NCBI GenBank assembly: GCA_034522495.1
Contig: JAXHLG010000002.1
Coordinates: 1,116,001 to 1,180,000 of the forward strand
DNA: 64,000 nt
Source: JAXHLG01 sp034522495
GTDB taxonomy: Bacteria; Patescibacteriota; Minisyncoccia; Moranbacterales; DUUL01
Reading direction: 5' to 3'
The position numbers and the translations under genes are program-made. The notes under the pieces are model-generated. The model ran no database searches. It was not told the DNA's origin and saw only the letters and a program-made list of their open reading frames with translations. This document shows positions 51,205-59,089 of the stretch, in pieces. Numbering within the stretch: the stretch's first letter is position 1; each line of letters begins with the position of its first letter.

Positions 51205-51243
51205 TACCCCACGGAGGCTCAGCGAGAGCCTCCGTTTTTTTGT
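51205..51243 (+). terminator. Terminator after the 175-aa orphan
   Basis: ACGGAGGCTC and GAGCCTCCGT with loop AGCGA, followed by a T run. Confidence 0.85.
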
Positions 51244-51283
51244 TTTTGAAAATTCCAACCGGCATCACGCGCATGCCTATCAC

Positions 51284-51453
51284 GGGACTGTTTCCAAACA
51301 CCATTTCGTTATGAAATTTTTTAATTTTTTAGATAAATTTTTCAACAATTTTTGTCCCGCATTACGGGATAGCAGAGCTAAGGCAAAAAAATTTTTGAAA
51401 AATTTAGCAAAAAAGGTGGGATTGCGGTAGGAATAGTGTTTGAAAACAGTCCC
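51284..51453. mobile_element. MITE-like element family A, copy A3 (170 bp, inverted)
   Basis: Ends GGGACTGTTTCCAAACACC and GTGTTTGAAAACAGTCCC. The interior is the reverse complement of A1 and A2. Confidence 0.8.
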
Positions 51454-51477
51454 TCATAATAAGAAGATGGTTCGCCG

Positions 51478-51527
51478 CCCCGCACATCTTCAAGGTGTGA
51501 TTCATCACACCTTGAAGGTGTGCGGGG
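51478..51527. repeat. Palindrome family E, copy E3
   Basis: CCCCGCACATCTTCAAGG and mirror, centre TGATTCATCA. Same core as E1 and E2 with different outer arms. Confidence 0.85.
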
Positions 51528-51645
51528 CCGGGCTTGTTTTGAGCATCTATGATATAACTGTTTAATATTAAATCCAAAAAAATTCAAAAGAAAACTTCCC
51601 TGTTTATTATAAATTTGCTATATTAAGGATAAAGCTGGAAATTAT

Positions 51646-51845
51646 AGGAATTACGCGCTTGCCTCTTTATTGCCTAAAAAAAGAGAGCAAAGCAAGGTTT
51701 GGTGTTTGCATTCGATCGAAAAAATATTTTAGAAGCAAAAAGGATTTTCTATTAAAAATATCTTAACAAGCCTGAAAGGCAAGTGCGCATAAAACCAAGC
51801 CTTGCTTTGCTCTCGGCATTACCAGAGAGTAATCGCGTAATTCCT
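51646..51845. mobile_element. MITE-like element family B, copy B3 (200 bp) with target duplication
   Basis: Ends AGGAATTACGCG and CGCGTAATTCCT. Inner arms are AGAGAGCAAAGCAAGG and the complementary CCTTGCTTTGCTCT. It is directly flanked on both sides by AAATTAT, a perfect seven-base target duplication. It ends 36 bases before the cyclophilin start. Confidence 0.88.
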
Positions 51846-51880
51846 AAATTATTTACTTTTAAGCATTAACTCAAAAAATC

Positions 51881-52663
51881 ATGAAAATTAAAATCGGTTT
51901 TTTAGCTTTGACAGTTCTGCTTCTCTCCGGATGCGGAGCGGCTCAGAAGGTGGAAGAAGCCAAGCAGGCGGCTCAAGATCTTGAAAACACCTCCCGGCAA
52001 ATCCAGGAAAATGCCGGAGACTTAACCCGGGAAGCTAAAGAAAAGGCCCAGAACATAGCAGAAGAAAAAAGCAAAGCGTTGCCCGAACAAGCCCAGGAAA
52101 TCATTCCCGGAGACTCTTCCGATTCTAAAAATTCAAATCCGCCTTCCCAAGAGGAAATTAAGAATTACAATCAAAAATACAGCGGAGCGGTTATTAAAAC
52201 GAATCTGGGAGATATAGAAGTAAACTTGTACAACGAAAAAGCTCCAAAAACCGCGGCTAATTTTTTGAAATTGGCGGAAAATGGATTCTACAATAAAACC
52301 AAGTTTCACCGGGTAATCCAAGATTTCATGATCCAAGGAGGCGACCCCAACTCCAAAGACGACAACTGGGCGGATGACGGCCGAGGCGGCCCGGGGTATA
52401 AGTTTGAAGACGAGATCAACGATGAGAAATTAGTCGAAGGCTCTTTGGCGATGGCCAATTCCGGCCCCGACACCAACGGCTCCCAGTTCTTCATTGTCAC
52501 TGCCGAAAAAACTCCTCACTTAGACGGCAAGCATACCAATTTCGGAGAAGTGGTTGAAGGAATGGATGTAGTGGAGAAAATTGAAGAGTTCAAAACCAAC
52601 GCTCAAGATCATCCGCTTGATGACATTGTTATCGAATCAGTGGAAATGATTGAAAAGCAGTAA
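51881..52663 (+). CDS. Cyclophilin-type peptidyl-prolyl isomerase lipoprotein
   Basis: Folding catalyst anchored outside the membrane. It has 260 residues: lipoprotein signal (VLLLSGCG, Cys near residue 18), a charged helical stalk (about 22-95), then a cyclophilin domain (about 100-260) with KFHRVIQDFMIQGGDP, the NGSQFFIV strand and LDGKHTNFGEVVEGM. The active-site Arg, Phe and Gln of the family are present. There is no Shine-Dalgarno sequence. It has its own terminator. Confidence 0.93.
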   Translation: MKIKIGFLALTVLLLSGCGAAQKVEEAKQAAQDLENTSRQIQENAGDLTREAKEKAQNIAEEKSKALPEQAQEIIPGDSSDSKNSNPPSQEEIKNYNQKYSGAVIKTNLGDIEVNLYNEKAPKTAANFLKLAENGFYNKTKFHRVIQDFMIQGGDPNSKDDNWADDGRGGPGYKFEDEINDEKLVEGSLAMANSGPDTNGSQFFIVTAEKTPHLDGKHTNFGEVVEGMDVVEKIEEFKTNAQDHPLDDIVIESVEMIEKQ

Positions 52664-52679
52664 GAAAATTTACGCAAAA

Positions 52680-52712
52680 ATAAAAGCGCCTTCCAGGCGC
52701 TTTTATTTTTTT
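52680..52712 (+). terminator. Terminator after the cyclophilin gene
   Basis: AAGCGCCTT and AGGCGCTTT with a short loop and a T run; also lies just past the convergent membrane-protein stop. Confidence 0.8.
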
Positions 52713-52721
52713 AGATCGGCT

Positions 52722-53895
52722 TTAATTCAAACACTCCATAGCCTTTTGAGAATCCGCCGCCCTCTTCCCGCTGTTGAGAGCACATTGATAGTTGCGCCTC
52801 AAGAGGATGGCATAAAATCCGACGGCCGCTATTATTGAGATTATTATAGCGGCATAGAAAAATCCCCCCGGCCGCCGGGAATATCTTATAAGCAAAGCTT
52901 CCCAGCACTCCAAAAGCGACAATCGGGCAAATCAATCCCCATTGAGTCACGTAAAACTCCTTTTTCCAGAAGTGTTTCTTGAAATAGTCGCTAAGCAGAG
53001 CCAAGCCGAATGCCAAGTACCAAACTTCAAAAGCAAAAGGTATCATCACGGCAAAGAAATAATAAGCTCCCAGCTCCATGCCCATAGAATTTTCCAAATA
53101 ATGACCCAGCCTGAAAGCGCTGATGGAATACAGAGTTATATTGGGCACTACAATTAAAAAACTGGGTAAAAATTGCTTTTCCGGCAGTCCGTCCGCATTG
53201 AAATGGCTTTTGAAGATCATTATCATTTTCACCGCCAACAAGAATATCCCCATACTTCCGGAGATAATGGAAAGCAGCGCCGCAGTGGAGGCTATGCCGG
53301 GATCTTTGGCCATAGCCGCGATCCCGGTCCCCACTACAGTAAGCATTCCAAGGGCAAAAGGATGCAGGAGCCACCCGAAGCTTATCTTGTTCACATCAAA
53401 TCCTTTGCTGAAGGAAATTTTCAATAGCTTTGTTTCAAAATACATAAGAAAAACCCATAAAACAGACCAGAATATCAGCGCCGGCAGCATCAAGCTCTGC
53501 AAATTGGCCGCCATCCAAGAAGAGAAAAACCGGACCGGGCCGATAAAAACATTCATGGTCATTGCCAGAGAGATAAACGGCGCCAGCAATGAAGCGTTCT
53601 TAAGCGGAGAATTCAAAACCTCCTTAAATTCCGAGGTCTTGACCCATCGGAAAAGCTTCGGCAACAAAAAAGCAGTTAAGCCGAGGTGAATCAAAGCAAA
53701 AACAACCATCACCGCAAACAAAAACACCAGACCCGCTCCGGCAGGCGAAGAATAATCAACCCCCAAATCGGCAAGTTTGACCAGCCCGCTTCCATGCTCA
53801 ACGGTGTATTGCAAGAAAGCAAAAGGCATAACCGCAATGCCTCCAGCTCCGAGCGAAGCTAAAAAAATCAACGGATTAAATGTATTTTTCTTCAT
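52722..53895 (-). pseudogene. Polytopic membrane protein (possibly TsoY-like), frameshifted near the C-terminus
   Basis: About 390 residues with nine or ten membrane segments, opening NPLIFLASLGAGGIAVMPFA. That opening reminds me of TsoY-family proteins; this is a loose match. The minus-strand frame continues to 52711, but after residue about 340 it loses its membrane character. The next frame carries FFYAAIIISIIAAVGFYAIL and ends at 52722. Removing one base from the run of six C at 52864-52869 joins them into one sensible protein. Either a sequencing error or a recent frameshift explains this. It lies directly downstream of the CsoR-like repressor on the same strand. Confidence 0.65.
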
Positions 53896-53922
53896 ATCTT
53901 TAGATTAATTATTAGGCTAACT

Positions 53923-54079
53923 AGGGCCTGCCCCGCAATGCGGGGCAAATAAGGTAAAATATTTATATTTTTAAAGCGGTGCGAAAAATTATTTTGCCTT
54001 ATTTGTGGGATTTTGGTTAAAATAATTTTTTCCCGCAGAACGGGAGCAGCAGATTTTTTTCAAAAATCAGCAGCCCCTA
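53923..54079. repeat. Repeat family D, copy D2 (inverted relative to D1)
   Basis: CCCCGCAATGCGGGGC, TTTTAAAGCGGTGCG, ATTTTGGTTAAAATAA and a late TCAAAAATCAGCAGCC occur in the reverse order to D1. It is 28 bases upstream of the membrane-protein start and may interrupt an operon with the regulator. Confidence 0.75.
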
Positions 54080-54322
54080 ACTATTTTTAGTTAATTGCTT
54101 AATCAGGTTCTTCAACTGTTCTTTGTCCTTTTTGGAGCAGCTGCCTTCAATGCAGTCAATGGCATTGTTTTCAATATATTTATTGATGAATGAATTGATG
54201 GCCGACTTGGATGCTTGCAATTGCACCAAAACTTTATCGCAGTTTTCCTTTTGATCAATCATCTTTTTTATTCCGTTTAATTGGCCAATGAGATTATTGA
54301 TTCTTTGTTCATCGCTTTTCAT
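54077..54322 (-). CDS. CsoR/CstR-family repressor
   Basis: DNA-binding repressor of the DUF156 family, 81 residues in one all-helical domain. The N-terminal RINNLIGQLNGIKKMID matches the family. The sensing residues read Cys28, Asn53, Cys57: the His ligand that CsoR copper sensors use (CxxxH...C pattern) is Asn here. That points away from copper and toward a CstR-like persulfide or sulfur-sensing type, although this is an inference. An extra Cys at residue 62 is present. A palindromic operator overlaps its own promoter. Confidence 0.85.
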   Translation of the reverse strand: MKSDEQRINNLIGQLNGIKKMIDQKENCDKVLVQLQASKSAINSFINKYIENNAIDCIEGSCSKKDKEQLKNLIKQLTKNS

Positions 54323-54352
54323 AAAATAATTTTAAGAATTAGGCATAAGTAA

Positions 54353-54380
54353 ATTAACATACACCCCCAGGGGGTGTCAA
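54353..54380 (-). promoter_or_regulatory. CsoR-type operator overlapping the repressor promoter
   Basis: ACACCCCC A GGGGGTGT (54361-54377) is a 17-base palindrome of the C-run/G-run kind bound by CsoR/CstR. On the minus strand it overlaps the -35 TTGACA (54380-54375) and fills the spacer before a weak -10 (GTTAAT). Self-repression is the simplest reading. Confidence 0.8.
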
Positions 54381-54431
54381 GGGAATTTTTATTTTCTTTT
54401 AAAAAACCGGCCTTAGCCGGTCGTAAATAAT

Positions 54432-54475
54432 TTTAACAGTGGTCTGAAGTTAGTCTGAAGTCGAACTTCAGATTT
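54432..54475. repeat. Palindrome family G, partial copy G5
   Basis: GTCTGAAGTCGAACTTCAGA followed by TTTTCCCCCAAGAGAACTAA, the tail also seen after G4 and in changed form after G1. Confidence 0.6.
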
Positions 54476-54536
54476 TCCCCCAAGAGAACTAATTTACCAG
54501 AATTTAGTCAAAATCGGTTAAAAATATGCAATTCAA

Positions 54537-54582
54537 GGTTGAACCTTCGGCTAGCCGAAGGTTCAACCTTGAAGGTGTATCC
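54537..54582. repeat. Hairpin related to palindrome E (E4)
   Basis: AAGGTTGAACCTTCGGCTAG and its mirror CCGAAGGTTCAACCTT, followed by GAAGGTGT as in family E. Confidence 0.7.
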
Positions 54583-54599
54583 AGATAAATATTAATACT

Positions 54600-54799
54600 A
54601 GGAATTACACGCTTGCCTCTTTATTGCCTAAAAAAAGAGAGCAAAGCAAGGTTTGGTGTTTGCATTCGATCGAAAAAATATTTTAGAAGCAAAAAGGGTT
54701 TTCTATTAAAAATATCTTAACAAGCCTGAAAGGCAAGTGCGCATAAAACCAAGTCTTGCTTTGCTCTCGGCATTGCCGGAGAATAATCGTGTAATTCCT
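54600..54799. mobile_element. MITE-like element family B, copy B4 (200 bp)
   Basis: Ends AGGAATTACACG and CGTGTAATTCCT. The interior is almost identical to B3. Flanks are TAATACT and AAATACT, six of seven bases shared. It ends 14 bases past the ligase-gene stop. Confidence 0.87.
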
Positions 54800-54812
54800 A
54801 AATACTATACGA

Positions 54813-56423
54813 TTATTTATTCAAAATAGCCAGCCAGATCCAAAAGATTCCCAGAAAGATACCAGCGTTGAAGAGGTTGGGGATAAGCAGGGCAATGGTA
54901 GAGATTACAATAAATATATTCAGTCCGTAATGCTCTTTTTGTCTCCCGAGCAAATTCCTCACTGAAAAAACAAACGGCAGCAGGAAAAAAACGCCGAAAA
55001 TAACCAGTCCGACTAAACCGGTCGAGATCCAAACCTCCAGGAAAATATTGGACGCATTGTAGCCATGGCCGTGCTTGTCGGTTCCGAGAATCTTGGAAGA
55101 AGAGCCCAGGCCTTGGCCGAGAAAAGGATAATCGTTGATAGCTCCCCAGGTTTTGGCGTAAATCTGCTTGCGGATTTCCACGTTCGGGTCGGGCCGGTAA
55201 ACCTCTTTGATTTCCCTGCCCCTTTCTTTTTCCGCCTTGATCTCTTCCAACCGAATATGCCGGCAATCATACTGGCTTAGCCGGCAATCGCAGGAAATTT
55301 TTTGGGGCACCTGGCTGCCGGGCCGGCAGCTGACAGTAATCTTCTGCATGCCGCTAAAAGAGCTTTCCGCTCGATTAAGAAAATGAAATTGAGACAAATT
55401 AAACACAAACAAAACGGCAATGGAAAGCAAATAGACCGCCGCCAAAGAAAAACCCTCCTTGAAAAATCTTTTCCAATCCAGCTTTTTAGCTTGAATAATT
55501 TTTCCCTGCCACCACAAAAGCGCAAAATAGACCGCCGTCACGCCGGCAAACCCGGCCCAGGCACTGCGCGCCACCGTCAAAAGCAGCACCAAAAAAATCA
55601 AAAACAAGTAAAGATTAGCAAACCACTGCCCCGCCCGGCGCAATTCCCAGCTGGCAATCATGGTGTCGTTTTCGGTTTTGAAAAGCTGTAGTTTAAGCCA
55701 ATAGACAATAGAAGCCAGAAATACCAGATAAACCCCGAACCAGTCCGGCTCGGTGAAAGTCGCATTAACCCGCTCGGCAAAAATTTGAAAGCTTTGCCAG
55801 CCGAATTTCCAAGCAACAGCTTGATAGACGCCAAAAAGAAGAATCGGCAAAGAAGTGGCCGCAAAAAACCACAGCGCCTCATTCAGCCTTTTCTCCCGCA
55901 AAAAGAAATTGCGCGCCAGCCAGTAAAGCAGAATAAAAGAAACAAGAACTAAAGCCTGCTTTAAAGAAGCGGCTTGGTCGGGAGCGTTGACAATAGAAAT
56001 AAAAGCTACCAAAGGAAAAGCGAAGATCAACAAGTCCTTAAAATTATAGCAACTCTCTTTGCCTTTCCATTTAAAAATATTTTGAAAATCAAGCCTCAAA
56101 AGCCGGAAAGGCTTTTTGCCTAAAAATTTCGCCCAAACCCACTGCAAAACCACCGAGCCGACAAGAATCACTCCTAAAAACTGAAACGGCCGCAAAGAAA
56201 AAGGGATGGCTTCTGAGGATATAATCACCCGCTCCAAGGGAATAAGCATTACAAACAGCCAAAAGACCCAAACCGGGCGATACCAGGCCAGGGCAAAAGC
56301 CGCCAGAAAGGCCAGAATAAACACCGTCAAATTAAGCGGCAAAAAACCGGCCGCGTCCGCAATAATCAAAGCCGCATTCAACAAAACCCCGATAATCGCA
56401 ATCCAAAAATATTCCTTTAGCAT
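54813..56423 (-). CDS. O-antigen ligase/polymerase-like membrane protein 1
   Basis: The protein has 536 residues with about ten to twelve membrane segments. A large outer loop lies between helices at about 355-455 (SCRPGSQVPQKISCDCRLSQ, with four Cys), followed by the typical Wzy_C exit FLGQGLGSSSKILGTDKHGH, then NIFLEVWISTGLVGLVIFGV. Members join or polymerise lipid-linked glycans. There is no dedicated partner beside it. The Cys-rich loop is unusual for the family. Confidence 0.8.
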   Translation of the reverse strand: MLKEYFWIAIIGVLLNAALIIADAAGFLPLNLTVFILAFLAAFALAWYRPVWVFWLFVMLIPLERVIISSEAIPFSLRPFQFLGVILVGSVVLQWVWAKFLGKKPFRLLRLDFQNIFKWKGKESCYNFKDLLIFAFPLVAFISIVNAPDQAASLKQALVLVSFILLYWLARNFFLREKRLNEALWFFAATSLPILLFGVYQAVAWKFGWQSFQIFAERVNATFTEPDWFGVYLVFLASIVYWLKLQLFKTENDTMIASWELRRAGQWFANLYLFLIFLVLLLTVARSAWAGFAGVTAVYFALLWWQGKIIQAKKLDWKRFFKEGFSLAAVYLLSIAVLFVFNLSQFHFLNRAESSFSGMQKITVSCRPGSQVPQKISCDCRLSQYDCRHIRLEEIKAEKERGREIKEVYRPDPNVEIRKQIYAKTWGAINDYPFLGQGLGSSSKILGTDKHGHGYNASNIFLEVWISTGLVGLVIFGVFFLLPFVFSVRNLLGRQKEHYGLNIFIVISTIALLIPNLFNAGIFLGIFWIWLAILNK

Positions 56424-56557
56424 AAAATATATATTTTAATCCATATTTAAATCTATATTTATTTTCCATCGCAGGAACCTCCCTTCTATTTAGAAATATT
56501 ACCACCCAATTCAGCTAAAATCAAATTACTAACTGCTTAATTTGATATAAAACCGTA

Positions 56558-57755
56558 CTAGCAATTTATTTCAAATTTCATTTTCCTGATCATTGTTCGT
56601 TCTTTCTTGTATTCTGAATAAATTATCAATTCCTCTTTATCAAGATACCATTCAGCGAATACAAATTGATGGGTATATTTTTCCGGAACGGCAACTTGTT
56701 CATTCATAATAGTAAAAAATGCATTGCCTTTTTCTTCAAAAGATTCAGCGAAACGGACAAAACAGATTTTCTTGTTTTTAACTGTCTCTAATCTGTTGAT
56801 TTTAATTTGATGCTTCTTTTCAAGAAAATTGCATAATTGATAATTGTTTATGATAAAATTGGAATACTTGAATCGGAACAGTTCTTTTCCTTCAGCATTA
56901 AATCTATCGCATTCATTGTCAATCTGATTTAAATCTTTGAAATGGTTTCTTTTCCAGACTTTTTCATTGAAAACTCTGTTGTGGCCTTCAACGTGAGGAT
57001 TATTCCAAGGTTTTGACGGAGCTCCAAACAACGGAGTAACACCGAGGTTCAAGAGGAAGATCACAAATTTTCCCAATGATCTCTTGCCACTCGCTGTTCC
57101 TCTGAATTGCAGCCCGTTATCCATACGGAATACATCGGGGATGGGATAAATCTGCCATTGCAGATAAAGCTTTTCTATCGCATATACAGCCTTTTCCGCC
57201 GGCAGTCTGGCTATTTCATACAGCTTGAAGGGAAAGTAGTAGCTGGTAGAAAGTATGTTCACAGGCTCGGATCTCCCGCTAATATATTTCTTTCCGATAA
57301 AATCTCCGGATTGGTGGATATGTCCCAAACTCTTGATCGATCTTGACGGAAAAAGCAAATATTCCGCTCCGCCCTTTTTTCTCTTTTTCGGCTTCCTGGT
57401 TTGAAGATTATTTCTCCTGATTGTTTCTTTGATAAACCAATCCGATGGCAGCTCTTCGCAGGGATAATTATTGGCATAATCCATTTGCAGGTATTCGCTG
57501 CCGATGAAGTAACTCTTTTCCAATATTCTATCTTCCCTGAGCTGGCAGATTTTTTCCCCGACTCGCTTGTCCGTGTATTTCCTTGCTTTGTCCTTTTTCC
57601 AACCTCTCTTGTCTTGATACTTGTCCTGCTTGAGCCATTCTATAATTGTTGCTTTTCTTATTCCCAGTTCTTTGCTTATTTGAATCTTGCTTTTTCCTTC
57701 CCGGGACATCTTATGGGCTTGCTGAAATTTTTTTTAGCCTCATTCTTTTTCATAG
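56558..57755 (-). pseudogene. DDE transposase with N-terminal frameshift in an A8 run
   Basis: The main frame (56558-57709, 383 residues) has a helix-turn-helix (KSKIQISKELGIRKATIIEW) and a DDE core with FRMDNGLQFRGTASG and NPHVEGHNRVFNE, related to IS481/IS3-type integrases. A start ATG at 57755 (MKKNEAKKK) reads into the same helix-turn-helix only if one base is added to the run of eight A (minus strand, about 57727-57734). The run could be a slippery site used on purpose or a disabling mutation. I could not find clear terminal inverted repeats. Confidence 0.65.
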
Positions 57756-57844
57756 TACTGAAATTACATTAATTGCTTAAAAATAGATTCATAGCGAATC
57801 CGATTAGTGTAATATCAGTACCCTGAAAAATCAAGGCTAGGGGG

Positions 57845-58022
57845 GTACGCTTTTATTTCAAACCTAGCCACTAACGGCTAGGTTTGAAAGAAGAGCGCAC
57901 CCTCCCATTGATCGAATTAAGTATAAAGACGTAGATTTGCGTAATGCATTGCAAATAAGGACGAGATGCAGAAGGAAAGTCAGAAGTTCGACTTCTGCAT
58001 CCGCAGAAGTCGAACTTCTGAC
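57845..58022. repeat. Composite repeat H2 with palindrome G3
   Basis: CGCACCCTCCCATTGATCG and later phrases parallel H1 at 41365. It ends with the best family G palindrome (57979-58022): arms GTCAGAAGTTCGACTTCTG and mirror, loop CATCCG. The gap 57756-58353 has no gene. Confidence 0.65.
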
Positions 58023-58155
58023 TGCTTCAGGATGAAAAAGAGTGTTTTCTTGTTAGAACACAAATAAAGAAATTCATTTCAGATAGTACGCTTTTATGTC
58101 AAATTGTGTTAAATGAAATATAAATTTCTTGTTTTTGTATTGAATTAAGAAGACT

Positions 58156-58300
58156 GAAACCACTGAAGAATGTCTGAACTTGCTGTGTCCGCCTCTGGCG
58201 GGATTCAGAATCTAATGATTACCAAAAAAGGCTTAGCAAGAGATTCTGATTTCCATCAGAATGACAAAATTTTCAAAATAATCAATTCTTCAGTGGTTTC
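58156..58300. mobile_element. MITE-like element family C, copy C5
   Basis: Ends GAAACCACTGAAGAATG and CAATTCTTCAGTGGTTTC. It is reversed on the plus strand relative to C1, which keeps the same arm toward the gene. It lies 54 bases upstream of the peroxiredoxin start. Confidence 0.82.
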
Positions 58301-58353
58301 AAGATTAACAAACAACTATTTTAAAATATTTTCCTAACTATTAAATCAAAATT

Positions 58354-59031
58354 ATGGAAAAAAATATGGAAGATTTTTATGAAGATTATTTACCCGGAGA
58401 AGGAATGCCGCTGATCGGGGATAATTTCCCGTCCTTGGAAGTGCAGACCACTCATGGAAAAATGACTATTCCGGAAGATTTTTCCGGCAAGTGGATGGTA
58501 CTTTTTAGTCACCCGGGAGATTTTACGCCCGTGTGTACCACGGAATTCGTCTCCTTTGCTAAAAGAAACGAAGAGTTCAAGAAACTGAACGCCGAATTAA
58601 TCGGCCTCTCCATCGACCAGGTCTTCTCCCACATCAAGTGGACCCAGTGGATAGAAGAAAATCTCAAAGTAAAAATCCCTTTTCCCATCATTGCCGATGA
58701 TAGAGGTCAAGTGGCTCAAGTTTTGGGCATGATTCATCCCGGCAAGGGCAATAACACCGTCCGCGCGGTTTTCATTGTCGATCCGGAAGGCAAACTCCGA
58801 TCGATGCTCTATTACCCCCAAGAACTGGGCAGAAATATGGACGAGATTTTGAGAATGCTCAAAGGCCTGCAAAAATCCGACGAGGAAGGCGTGGCTCTCC
58901 CCGCCAACTGGCCGGAAAACGAGCTGCTTCAAGACAAAGTCATCATCCCGCCGCCCACCAATGAAGAAGAGGCCAACAAAAGAAAAGGCCAGGACAACTG
59001 CTACGACTGGTGGTTCTGTTACAAGAAATAA
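58354..59031 (+). CDS. Peroxiredoxin (Prx6/1-Cys-like)
   Basis: Reduces peroxides. It has 225 residues. The peroxidatic Cys is residue 61 in [14 protein letters not shown]; the Thr and Arg environment of the family is present (later [18 protein letters not shown]). The long C-terminal domain (about 165-225) matches the archaeal/Prx6 subgroup and ends [12 protein letters not shown], adding two Cys that could act in resolution. There is no Shine-Dalgarno sequence. It has its own terminator. Confidence 0.92.
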   Translation: MEKNMEDFYEDYLPGEGMPLIGDNFPSLEVQTTHGKMTIPEDFSGKWMVLFSHPGDFTPVCTTEFVSFAKRNEEFKKLNAELIGLSIDQVFSHIKWTQWIEENLKVKIPFPIIADDRGQVAQVLGMIHPGKGNNTVRAVFIVDPEGKLRSMLYYPQELGRNMDEILRMLKGLQKSDEEGVALPANWPENELLQDKVIIPPPTNEEEANKRKGQDNCYDWWFCYKK

Positions 59032-59051
59032 ACTGGCAAAAAGAGTAGTAC

Positions 59052-59089
59052 TAAAAAAGCCGAGAAAGTAATTCTCGGCTTTTATTTTA
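59052..59089. terminator. Bidirectional terminator
   Basis: AAAAGCCGAGAA and TTCTCGGCTTTT with a short loop, between the convergent peroxiredoxin and glycosyltransferase genes. Confidence 0.82.

Noticed and set aside
53027..53374. 115-residue minus-strand frame inside the membrane-protein gene
   Set aside because: It is a shadow frame; only the C-terminal frame change at 52864-52869 continues the membrane pattern.
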